Assembly: GCA_902388455.1 (NCBI GenBank) | Contig: CABMPD010000005.1 | Span: 1 to 64,000, forward strand | Direction of reading: 5' to 3' | Source of the DNA: an uncultured Alistipes sp. | Lineage (GTDB): Bacteria; Bacteroidota; Bacteroidia; Bacteroidales; UBA932 | Length of the DNA: 64,000 nt | Shown: in pieces, positions 55,548 to 63,230 of the stretch | Numbering within the stretch: the first letter of the stretch is position 1 | Layout: each line of letters opens with the position of its first letter | Made by a program: the position numbers and the translations under genes | The notes under the pieces: model-generated | The model's database searches: none | What the model saw: only the letters and a program-made list of their open reading frames with translations | Told to the model about the DNA's origin: nothing

Positions 55548-57093
55548 CAAATTAGGATTAGATTCGAAGAAAGTGGCATACGCCAGGCAGCTTGCCGCAG
55601 GTGTGGCCGCCGACGTCCAGAATTTCGTGGACGGTTACACTACCGTGGCGGTGGAGAGGACCCTCTGCCGTCTGCTCGGTATCGACGGGGTGGACGCCAA
55701 CTCCGTACCCCTGCCCAACGTGGTGGTGGACAGCCTGAAGGCTGCGGGAGTCCTGAGCGAGGGTGCCCTGTTCTACGTGGGCAACGCCATGGCAGCTCTC
55801 GGCCTGACTCCGATGGAGATTGCCGAGCGCATATCTGCCGGAACATTAGATATTACCAAACTTGAAATTAAACCGTTACCTGAGATACAGAAGGCTCTCG
55901 AAGAGCCGATAAATACCTCGATGGAGAGGATTCGGGCCCGCCGTGCCCGTCGCGAGAAATACCTTCGCGAGATCGGCGAGGGGCCGAAGCCCTACCTCTA
56001 TGTGATAGTGGCTACCGGCAACATCTACGAGGACGTGGTGCAGGCCGAGGCAGCCGCCCGCCAGGGAGCCGATATCATCGCGGTCATCCGTACCACCGGC
56101 CAGTCCCTGCTGGACTATGTGCCCTACGGAGCCACTACCGAAGGGTTCGGCGGCACCTATGCTACCCAGGAGAACTTCCGCATCATGCGCCAGGCCTTAG
56201 ACAAGGTGGGCGAGGAGGTCGGACGCTACATCCGCCTGTGCAACTACTGTTCCGGTCTCTGCATGCCTGAGATAGCCGTCATGGGCGCGTTCGAGGGACT
56301 CGATGTGATGCTCAACGATGCTCTCTATGGTATCCTCTTCAGGGACATCAACATGCAGAGGACCCTCATCGACCAGTTCTTCTCGAGGGTAATCAACGGA
56401 TTTGCAGGAGTCATCATCAATACCGGCGAGGACAACTACCTGACCACAGCCGATGCCGTCGAAGCTGCCCATACCGTGCTTGCCTCCGATATCATCAACG
56501 AGCAGCTGGCCCTCATCGCCGGTCTGCCGGAGGAGCAGATGGGACTCGGACACGCCTTCGAGATGGACCCGATGCTCGAGAACGGTTTCCTGCTGGAACT
56601 GGCCCAGGCCCAGATGGCCCGCGAGATTTTCCCCAAGGCTCCGCTGAAGTACATGCCTCCCACAAAGTTCATGACCGGCAACATCTTCCGCGGCCATATC
56701 CAGGATGCTCTCTTCAATATGATAGGTATCTGGACCAATCAGGGCATACAGCTTCTCGGTATGCCTACAGAGGCTATCCACACCCCCTTCATGTCGGACC
56801 GCTTCCTGTCGATAGAGAATGCCAAATACATCTTCAACAACATGAAGAGCATCGGCGACGAGGTGGAGTTCAAGGAGGGCGGCATCGTGCGCATCCGTGC
56901 CAAGGAGGTACTGGACAAGGCGATAGAGCTGCTGGAGAAACTCCGCGAGGAGGGACTCTTCTCGGCTCTGGAGAAAGGTATCTTTGCGGATGTCAAGCGT
57001 CCCCGCAACGGGGGCAAGGGCCTCGACGGAGTTACTCCGAAAGGCAGCAATTACATGAATCCCTTTGTTAAATTAATGATAGGAGGAAAATAA
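55540..57093 (+). CDS. kamD: Lysine 5,6-aminomutase alpha subunit
   Basis: A 517-residue large subunit of the adenosylcobalamin- and PLP-dependent mutase that moves the 6-amino group of beta-lysine to C5. The TIM-barrel body contains YVIVATGNIYEDVVQAEAAA, NYCSGLCMPEIAVMGAFEGLD and NTGEDNYLTTADAVE, typical of the OAM/KamD family. B12 is held together with the KamE subunit, whose gene begins two bases after this stop, so the two are co-expressed. Length agrees with clostridial KamD (about 516). Confidence 0.96.
   Translation: MNSKLGLDSKKVAYARQLAAGVAADVQNFVDGYTTVAVERTLCRLLGIDGVDANSVPLPNVVVDSLKAAGVLSEGALFYVGNAMAALGLTPMEIAERISAGTLDITKLEIKPLPEIQKALEEPINTSMERIRARRARREKYLREIGEGPKPYLYVIVATGNIYEDVVQAEAAARQGADIIAVIRTTGQSLLDYVPYGATTEGFGGTYATQENFRIMRQALDKVGEEVGRYIRLCNYCSGLCMPEIAVMGAFEGLDVMLNDALYGILFRDINMQRTLIDQFFSRVINGFAGVIINTGEDNYLTTADAVEAAHTVLASDIINEQLALIAGLPEEQMGLGHAFEMDPMLENGFLLELAQAQMAREIFPKAPLKYMPPTKFMTGNIFRGHIQDALFNMIGIWTNQGIQLLGMPTEAIHTPFMSDRFLSIENAKYIFNNMKSIGDEVEFKEGGIVRIRAKEVLDKAIELLEKLREEGLFSALEKGIFADVKRPRNGGKGLDGVTPKGSNYMNPFVKLMIGGK
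57081..57086 (+). promoter_or_regulatory. Strong Shine-Dalgarno site of kamE
   Basis: AGGAGG lies 8 bases before the kamE ATG, inside the last codons of kamD. Same unusual strength as the kal site; it may balance subunit synthesis. Confidence 0.6.
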
Positions 57094-57094
57094 C

Positions 57095-57886
57095 ATGAGC
57101 GGCGGACTTTATTCGATGGAGGAGAAGGATTACGACAAGAATCTGAACCTCAAGGCTATAAAACCCTACGGAGACACCATGAACGACGGCAAGGTACAGT
57201 TGAGCTTCACGCTTCCCGTACCTGTCGGCGAAGAGGCCGTGGAGGCTGCCAAGCAGTTTCTGAAAGGCATGGGACTGGACAACCCCCAGGTGGTCTTCTA
57301 CAAGGAGCTTACACCGGGCTTTACATTCTTCAACTGCTACGGTTCCGCCGTTCATACGGTGGACTTTACGGCAATCCACGTGCCCAAGGTCGAGTCTACC
57401 GTAATGGATATGCCGCAGACCGACGAGTACATAAGGGAGAATATCGGACGCAAGCTCGTAGTGGTGGGTGCCAGCACGGGAACTGATGCGCATACCGTGG
57501 GTATCGACGCTATCATGAACATGAAGGGCTATGCCGGGCACTACGGTCTGGAGCGCTATGACATGATAGATGCCTACAATCTCGGCAGCCAGGTGCCTAA
57601 CGAGGATTTCATCGCCAAGGCGGTTGAGCTGCATGCAGATGCCCTGATAGTGTCCCAGACAGTGACGCAGAAGGATATCCACATCAAGAACCTGACCGAG
57701 CTGGTGGAACTGCTCGAGGCAGAGGGGCTTCGCGACAAGGTCATCCTGGCCTGCGGCGGACCCCGCATCACCCACGAGCTGGCCAAGGAGCTGGGCTATG
57801 ACGCCGGCTTCGGCATGAACACCTACGCTGACGACGTGGCCTCGTTCATCGCCGAGGAATATGTACGCAGACACAACAAAAAATAA
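57095..57886 (+). CDS. kamE: Lysine 5,6-aminomutase beta subunit
   Basis: A 263-residue B12-binding subunit. The cobalamin motif DAHTVG provides the Co ligand His133, and Lys144 in NMKGYAGHYG is the PLP lysine; both numbers match the known Clostridium sticklandii enzyme. The N-terminal PLP-binding-like dimerisation part (1-95) is followed by the Rossmann-type B12 domain (115-255). It begins two bases after kamD. Together they complete the second step of the pathway. Confidence 0.96.
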   Translation: MSGGLYSMEEKDYDKNLNLKAIKPYGDTMNDGKVQLSFTLPVPVGEEAVEAAKQFLKGMGLDNPQVVFYKELTPGFTFFNCYGSAVHTVDFTAIHVPKVESTVMDMPQTDEYIRENIGRKLVVVGASTGTDAHTVGIDAIMNMKGYAGHYGLERYDMIDAYNLGSQVPNEDFIAKAVELHADALIVSQTVTQKDIHIKNLTELVELLEAEGLRDKVILACGGPRITHELAKELGYDAGFGMNTYADDVASFIAEEYVRRHNKK

Positions 57887-57906
57887 TCACTAAATACATT
57901 ATTACA

Positions 57907-58566
57907 ATGGACAAGAATCAGATAAGAGAGGTGATAGCCCGCAGGGCTGCCCTCGAGCTCAAAGACGGGGATGTGGTGAACCTCGGAATCGGACTTCCCA
58001 CCATGATTCCCGATTTCCTCCCTGAGGGGGTATCCGTCGTTCTCCAGAGCGAGAACGGACTGGTGGGCATGGGCCCCACACCCAAGCCGGGAGAGGAGAA
58101 CCCGGACCTTATCAACTCCGGCGGCGGATATATCACTGCCGTACCCGGAGCCTACGCATGCAGCTCCCTCGCCTCATTTGAGATTATCCGCGGCGGTCAT
58201 GTGGACGTGACCTTCCTCGGAGCCCTTGAGGTGGACGAGCACGGAGACCTGGCCAACTGGATCATCCCCGGCAAGAAGGTGCCCGGAATGGGCGGAGCCA
58301 TGGACCTCTTAGTGGGTGCCCGCAAGGTCATCCTGACCATGGAGCACACTGCCAAGGGCAATCCCAAGATCCTCAAAAAATGCCGTCTGCCCCTGACAGC
58401 AGCCGGTCAGGTCAATATGATCATCACCGAGATGGGCGTGATGGACATCACTGACAAGGGTATCGTCCTGCGCGAGATTCATCCCGAGTTCACGGTAGAA
58501 CAGGTACAGGCCGCTACCGAGGCTCAGCTCATCATTGACCCGGACCTGAAACCTATGCGTCAGTAA
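57907..58566 (+). CDS. atoA: Acetoacetate/butyrate CoA-transferase, beta subunit
   Basis: A 219-residue subunit B of a family I CoA-transferase with the catalytic Glu49 in QSENGLVGMGP and the preceding loop LGIGLPTMIPDF. It partners AtoD (48964), although nine genes lie between them. Together they convert butyryl-CoA and acetoacetate into butyrate and acetoacetyl-CoA and supply the energy-conserving CoA. The separated arrangement is unusual. Confidence 0.92.
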   Translation: MDKNQIREVIARRAALELKDGDVVNLGIGLPTMIPDFLPEGVSVVLQSENGLVGMGPTPKPGEENPDLINSGGGYITAVPGAYACSSLASFEIIRGGHVDVTFLGALEVDEHGDLANWIIPGKKVPGMGGAMDLLVGARKVILTMEHTAKGNPKILKKCRLPLTAAGQVNMIITEMGVMDITDKGIVLREIHPEFTVEQVQAATEAQLIIDPDLKPMRQ

Positions 58567-58578
58567 TTTTACTGGAAA

Positions 58579-59358
58579 ATGGATTGGAAATTTCTTAAAA
58601 TAGAGACTCCCGAGGAGGGTATCTGCATCCTGACGATATCCCACCCCCAGTCGCTCAACGCCCTGAGCCGGCCGGTACTGGAGGAGATGTACCGTTTCGT
58701 GACGGACATCCCCGAGGGTACCGCGGTGCTTATCATCCGCGGAGACGGCCCGAAGTCCTTCGTGGCCGGAGCCGACATCTCCCAGATGGCGGGATTCGAC
58801 GCAGAGCAGGGGCTGGACTTCGGCCGTTTCGGAGCCGAGGTCTTCCGCAGGATAGAAGAGCTGCCGATACCGGTGATAGCCGCCGTGAACGGCTATGCCC
58901 TCGGAGGAGGGTGCGAGCTGGCCATGGCCTGCGACATCCGCATTGCCTCTGAAAAGGCCAAGTTCGGCCAGCCGGAGGTGAAACTCGGTATTATTCCTGG
59001 ATTCTCAGGCACCTACCGCCTCCCGAAACTGGTGGGGCAGGGCTATGCCAAGGAGATGATCTACTCCGGAAGAACGATTGATGCCGCCGAGGCCCTGCGC
59101 ATTGGCCTGGTAAATCACGTATTGCCCCCGGAGGAACTTATGGACTATGTCCTGGCCCTGGCCCGCGATATCCGTGCTAACGCCCCGATAGCGGTGCGCA
59201 AGGCGAAGACCTGCATCAACACCTGCTACGACCTGGACGAGACCACGGCCCTGGCCGCCGAGAACCGCGCATTTTCCGAATGTTTTGCCACTGAGGACCA
59301 GAAGACCGGTATGCAGGCTTTCCTGGCCAAGGGCAAGGCGGAGTTCAAGAACAGATAA
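58579..59358 (+). CDS. Enoyl-CoA hydratase (crotonase type)
   Basis: A 259-residue crotonase-superfamily enzyme, which hydrates crotonyl-CoA or dehydrates 3-hydroxybutyryl-CoA. The oxyanion-hole loops SFVAGADISQMA and NGYALGGGCELAMACDIRIAS, plus the two expected Glu residues (in GGCEL and FGQPEV), are present. The sequence PGFSGTYRL replaces the usual GGTQRL loop. It is 12 bp after atoA and 26 bp before hbd, so it is clearly part of the butyrate branch. Confidence 0.93.
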   Translation: MDWKFLKIETPEEGICILTISHPQSLNALSRPVLEEMYRFVTDIPEGTAVLIIRGDGPKSFVAGADISQMAGFDAEQGLDFGRFGAEVFRRIEELPIPVIAAVNGYALGGGCELAMACDIRIASEKAKFGQPEVKLGIIPGFSGTYRLPKLVGQGYAKEMIYSGRTIDAAEALRIGLVNHVLPPEELMDYVLALARDIRANAPIAVRKAKTCINTCYDLDETTALAAENRAFSECFATEDQKTGMQAFLAKGKAEFKNR

Positions 59359-59384
59359 TTAGATAGAACAAAACACTGACAGTT

Positions 59385-60233
59385 ATGACAATAGACAAGA
59401 TTTCCGTTATCGGCACCGGGACCATGGGCTCCGGTATCGTACAGGCTCTGGCTCAGGCCGGCCGCAAGGTGACCATGAAGAGCCGCAGCGAGGCTTCCAA
59501 CACCAAGGCCATGGGCCGCATCACCAAGTCCCTCGGCAAGCTCGTCGAGAAAGGCAAGATGGAGCAGGCCGCTATGGACGCCACTCTAGCCAACATCACA
59601 GTTACCACCGACTACAAGGACATCGCCGATTCCGACCTGATCATCGAGGCCGCAGTGGAGGAGATGGACCTGAAGATCGAGCTCTTCAAGATGCTGGACG
59701 GTCTATGCAAGCCTGAGACCATCATCGCCACCAACACATCCTCGCTGTCCATCACCGGCATAGCCGCCGCTATCTCCAGGCCCTGCCACGTGATAGGCAT
59801 GCACTTCTTCAATCCCGCCACAGTGATGAAGCTCGTGGAGATCATCAAGGGACAGAGGACCTCACAGGAGGTGTTCGACGCAGTGTTCGCCCTCTGCCAG
59901 GAGATCGGCAAGACCCCCGTGGCAGTCAACGAAGCCCCCGGTTTCGTGGTCAACCGCATCCTGATTCCGATGGTCAATGAGGCTGTGGGCATCCTCGCCG
60001 ACGGAGTGGCCTCCCGTGACGATATCGACGCGGCCATGAAGCTCGGAGCCAACCATCCGATGGGTCCCCTCGCCCTGGCCGACTTGATCGGTCTGGACGT
60101 GTGCCTGGCCATCATGGAGGTGCTGCACCGCGAGTTCGGGGACGACAAGTACCGCCCTCATCCTCTGCTGAGGAAGATGGTGCGTGCAGGACTGCTCGGA
60201 CGCAAGACGGGAGAAGGATTTTACAAATACTAA
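59385..60233 (+). CDS. hbd: 3-hydroxybutyryl-CoA dehydrogenase
   Basis: A 282-residue enzyme interconverting acetoacetyl-CoA and 3-hydroxybutyryl-CoA. The Rossmann motif is GTGTMGSGI, the catalytic region is GMHFFNPATVMKLVEI, and EAPGFVVNRILIPM follows. At the end of the second beta strand, where NAD-dependent enzymes carry Asp or Glu, this protein has KSRSE, a pattern suggesting NADPH use, as in Clostridium kluyveri-type Hbd. Cofactor preference is inference from one loop. Length is normal. Confidence 0.93.
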   Translation: MTIDKISVIGTGTMGSGIVQALAQAGRKVTMKSRSEASNTKAMGRITKSLGKLVEKGKMEQAAMDATLANITVTTDYKDIADSDLIIEAAVEEMDLKIELFKMLDGLCKPETIIATNTSSLSITGIAAAISRPCHVIGMHFFNPATVMKLVEIIKGQRTSQEVFDAVFALCQEIGKTPVAVNEAPGFVVNRILIPMVNEAVGILADGVASRDDIDAAMKLGANHPMGPLALADLIGLDVCLAIMEVLHREFGDDKYRPHPLLRKMVRAGLLGRKTGEGFYKY

Positions 60234-60252
60234 AATTTAAGCATTACTGAAT

Positions 60253-61395
60253 ATGAATTTCAAACTCACACCGACACAGTCGCTTTTCAGGCAGATGATC
60301 AGGGAGTTCGCCGAGAAAGAGGTAAAGCCCCTGGCAGCTGAGATCGACGAACAGGAGAGATTCCCCATAGAGACGGTCCAGAAGATGGCTCCGCTCGGAC
60401 TCTTCGGCATACCCCTCCCCGTTGAATACGGCGGGGCAGGCGGGGACAACATCATGTACACCATCGCAGTAGAGGAGCTCTCGAGAGTCTGCGCCACTAC
60501 CGGCGTGGTCCTCTCGGCCCACACTTCCCTCTGCCTGGCTCCTATCTTCGAGCACGGCACGGAGGAGCAGAAGCGCAAGTATCTGCCCAAGCTGGCCTCC
60601 GGCGAATGGCTCGGAGCCTTCGGTCTGACCGAGCCCAACGCCGGTACGGACGCCTCGGCCCAGCAGACCACAGCTGTCCTCGACGGGGACGAGTGGGTGC
60701 TCAACGGCAACAAGATATTCATCACCAATGCCGGCCATGCCCATGTCTACGTAATTTTCGCCATGACTGACAAATCCCTGAAGAACAAGGGTATCTCCGC
60801 CTTCATCGTAGAGGACGGCACTCCCGGCTTCGAGGTGGGCAAGAAGGAGCTGAAGCTCGGTATCAGGGGCTCGGCCACCGCAGAGCTTATCTTCTCCGAC
60901 TGCCGTATACCCAAGGCCAATCTGCTCGGCAAGGTGGGTGGGGGCTTCGCGATAGCCATGAAGACCCTCGACGGAGGCCGCATAGGTATTGCCTCGCAGG
61001 CCCTTGGAATAGCCCAGGGAGCTCTCGACGAGACCGTCAAGTACACCATGGAACGCAAGCAGTTCGGCAAGTCCATCTCCCAGTTCCAGAACACCCAGTT
61101 CCAGATGGCCGACCTGAAGACCAAGGTCGAGGCATCCCGTCTGCTCGTCCGCTCCGCAGCCTTCAAGAAGGACTGCAAGGAGCCTTATTCGGCCGATGCC
61201 GCCATGGCCAAGCTGTTCGCTGCAGAGACCGCTATGGAAGTGACCACCAAGGCAGTGCAGTTCCACGGAGGCTACGGCTACACCCGCGAGTATCCCGTGG
61301 AGAGGATGATGCGCGATGCCAAGATCACCGAGATCTACGAGGGTACATCCGAGGTACAGAGAATGGTGATAGCAGCCAGTATGTTTAAAAAGTAA
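60253..61395 (+). CDS. bcd: Short-chain acyl-CoA (butyryl-CoA) dehydrogenase
   Basis: A 380-residue flavoenzyme reducing crotonyl-CoA to butyryl-CoA with EtfAB as the redox partner. Motifs include ELSRVCATTGVVLSAH, AFGLTEPNAGTDASAQ and the C-terminal YEGTSEVQRMVI with the catalytic Glu expected in the preceding TEIYEGT region. Position between hbd and etfB is the same as in clostridial bcd-etf clusters. Confidence 0.93.
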   Translation: MNFKLTPTQSLFRQMIREFAEKEVKPLAAEIDEQERFPIETVQKMAPLGLFGIPLPVEYGGAGGDNIMYTIAVEELSRVCATTGVVLSAHTSLCLAPIFEHGTEEQKRKYLPKLASGEWLGAFGLTEPNAGTDASAQQTTAVLDGDEWVLNGNKIFITNAGHAHVYVIFAMTDKSLKNKGISAFIVEDGTPGFEVGKKELKLGIRGSATAELIFSDCRIPKANLLGKVGGGFAIAMKTLDGGRIGIASQALGIAQGALDETVKYTMERKQFGKSISQFQNTQFQMADLKTKVEASRLLVRSAAFKKDCKEPYSADAAMAKLFAAETAMEVTTKAVQFHGGYGYTREYPVERMMRDAKITEIYEGTSEVQRMVIAASMFKK

Positions 61396-61407
61396 AATCA
61401 GGAAAGT

Positions 61408-62193
61408 ATGAATATAGTAGTTTGTATCAAGCAGGTACCCGATACCACCGAGATCAAGATCAATCCTGTTACCGGTACCCTCATCAGGGACGGAGTGCCC
61501 AGCATCATGAATCCCGATGACAAGGGCGGACTGGAGATGGCCCTCCGTCTGAAGGACAAGTACGGGGCCAATGTAACGGTCATTACCATGGGACCTCCCC
61601 AGGCCGACCTGATTCTGAGGGAAGCCTTCGCAATGGGTGTGGACAGGGCGATACTCCTAACTGACAGGAAGTTCGCCGGAGCCGACACCCTCGCTACCTC
61701 CAATGCTCTCGCCGGAGCTCTCAGGACCCTGGACTGGGACATTGTCATCACCGGCCGTCAGGCCATCGACGGTGACACCGCCCAGGTAGGCCCTCAGATT
61801 GCAGAGCATCTCGATGTGCCTCAGGTCTCGTACGTATGCGACCTCGAGGTGGAGAAGAGCGGCAAGGCCCTGCGCGTGACCAAGGAGACCGAGGAAGGGG
61901 TACAGATACTCGAGGCTCAGATGCCCTGTCTGCTGACTGTTCTCGCCTCAGCCGTAAAGCCCAGGTATATGAGCGCTCCCGGCATAGTCGAGGCCTATAA
62001 CAAACAGGTCGAGATCTGGGGCGCCGACCATATCGACGTGGACGAGACCAAGCTCGGACTCAAGGGTTCTCCGACAAAGGTGCTCAAGGCCTTCACCAAG
62101 GGTCTCAAGGCTCCCGGAGAGGTATTCGAGGTGGATGCCGAGGAGGCTGTGGGCATCATCGTCTCCCGTCTCAAGGAGAAATTCATCATCTAA
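61408..62193 (+). CDS. etfB: Electron-transfer flavoprotein beta subunit
   Basis: A 261-residue subunit that binds a nucleotide/flavin and interacts with Bcd. It begins with the family sequence IVVCIKQVPDTTEIKINP, and has TGRQAIDGDTAQVGPQIAE, a loop characteristic of ETFs associated with butyryl-CoA dehydrogenase and often of electron-bifurcating ones. It is 12 bp after bcd. Bifurcation is possible but unproven. Confidence 0.93.
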   Translation: MNIVVCIKQVPDTTEIKINPVTGTLIRDGVPSIMNPDDKGGLEMALRLKDKYGANVTVITMGPPQADLILREAFAMGVDRAILLTDRKFAGADTLATSNALAGALRTLDWDIVITGRQAIDGDTAQVGPQIAEHLDVPQVSYVCDLEVEKSGKALRVTKETEEGVQILEAQMPCLLTVLASAVKPRYMSAPGIVEAYNKQVEIWGADHIDVDETKLGLKGSPTKVLKAFTKGLKAPGEVFEVDAEEAVGIIVSRLKEKFII

Positions 62194-62222
62194 CAGTGTA
62201 ACACCGTTAATATTTTACAGAT

Positions 62223-63230
62223 ATGATCAACAAGAACGACTACAAGAACGTATATGTGTTCGCAGAACAGAGAGGCGGTGTTATCCAGCCTGTTGCCCTC
62301 GAGCTCATAGGCAAGGCCCGTGACCTGGCCGGGGCCCTCGGCTCCAAGGTGGTGGCCATGCTCGCAGGCTACAATGTGGAGCATCTCATCCAGCCCCTCT
62401 TCGAGTACGGCGCCGATGAGGTGGTGGTTACCGACCACATCGAGCTCAAGGACTATCTTACCGAGCAGTACGCTCAGTCCATATATCAGATTATCACCGC
62501 CATGCGTCCCGATATCGTGCTCTTCGGAGCCACCACCATCGGACGCGACCTGGCGCCCAGGCTCTCGGCCCGTCTGGCTACCGGCCTCACCGCCGACTGT
62601 ACGAAGCTGGAGATATCCGAGGACAAGCAGCTGATGATGACCCGTCCCGCTTTCGGCGGCAACCTGATGGCCACCATCATGTGTACCGAGCACCGTCCCC
62701 AGATGTCCACGGTCCGTCCCGGAGTGATGCCCAAGCGCGATCCCGAGCCCGGACGCACCGGCTCCATCGTCCGCTTCGAGACCAAGTTCGACCACTCCAA
62801 AATCCGCGTAAAACTGCTCGAGGAGGTCCGCGAGGAGAAGAACAAGGTAGATATCACCGAGGCCAAGATTCTCGTCTCAGGAGGCCGCGGAGTGGGCTGC
62901 AAGGAGGGATTTGCCAAGCTGCAGGAGCTTGCGGAAGTCCTCGGCGCCGAGGTTTCCGCATCCAGGGCCATGGTCGACGCCGGCATCATGCCGCACGACC
63001 GTCAGGTGGGCCAGACCGGAAAGACCGTACGTCCCGACCTGTACCTCGCCCTCGGTATCTCCGGTGCCATCCAGCACCTGGCCGGTATGGAGGAGTCCGC
63101 CTTCATCGTGGCCGTGAACAAGGACAAGTTCGCGCCCATCTTCAATGTATCCGATATCGGTATAGTAGGAGATGTCAACAAGATAGTGCCCCTGCTGGCC
63201 GAGAGATTACGTAAAGAGATGCAGAAATGA
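62223..63230 (+). CDS. etfA: Electron-transfer flavoprotein alpha subunit
   Basis: A 335-residue FAD-binding subunit. The N-terminal domain carries VFAEQRGGVIQPVALELIGKA; the C-terminal FAD-binding domain has SGGRGVGCKEGF, GASRAMVDAG-like GAEVSASRAMVDAGI, GQTGKTVRPDLYLALGISGA and IAVNKD-like IVAVNKDKFAPIF. All FAD-contact motifs are intact. Its stop codon (TGA) overlaps the ATG of the serpin gene by ATGA, so the two may be translationally coupled. Confidence 0.94.
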   Translation: MINKNDYKNVYVFAEQRGGVIQPVALELIGKARDLAGALGSKVVAMLAGYNVEHLIQPLFEYGADEVVVTDHIELKDYLTEQYAQSIYQIITAMRPDIVLFGATTIGRDLAPRLSARLATGLTADCTKLEISEDKQLMMTRPAFGGNLMATIMCTEHRPQMSTVRPGVMPKRDPEPGRTGSIVRFETKFDHSKIRVKLLEEVREEKNKVDITEAKILVSGGRGVGCKEGFAKLQELAEVLGAEVSASRAMVDAGIMPHDRQVGQTGKTVRPDLYLALGISGAIQHLAGMEESAFIVAVNKDKFAPIFNVSDIGIVGDVNKIVPLLAERLRKEMQK

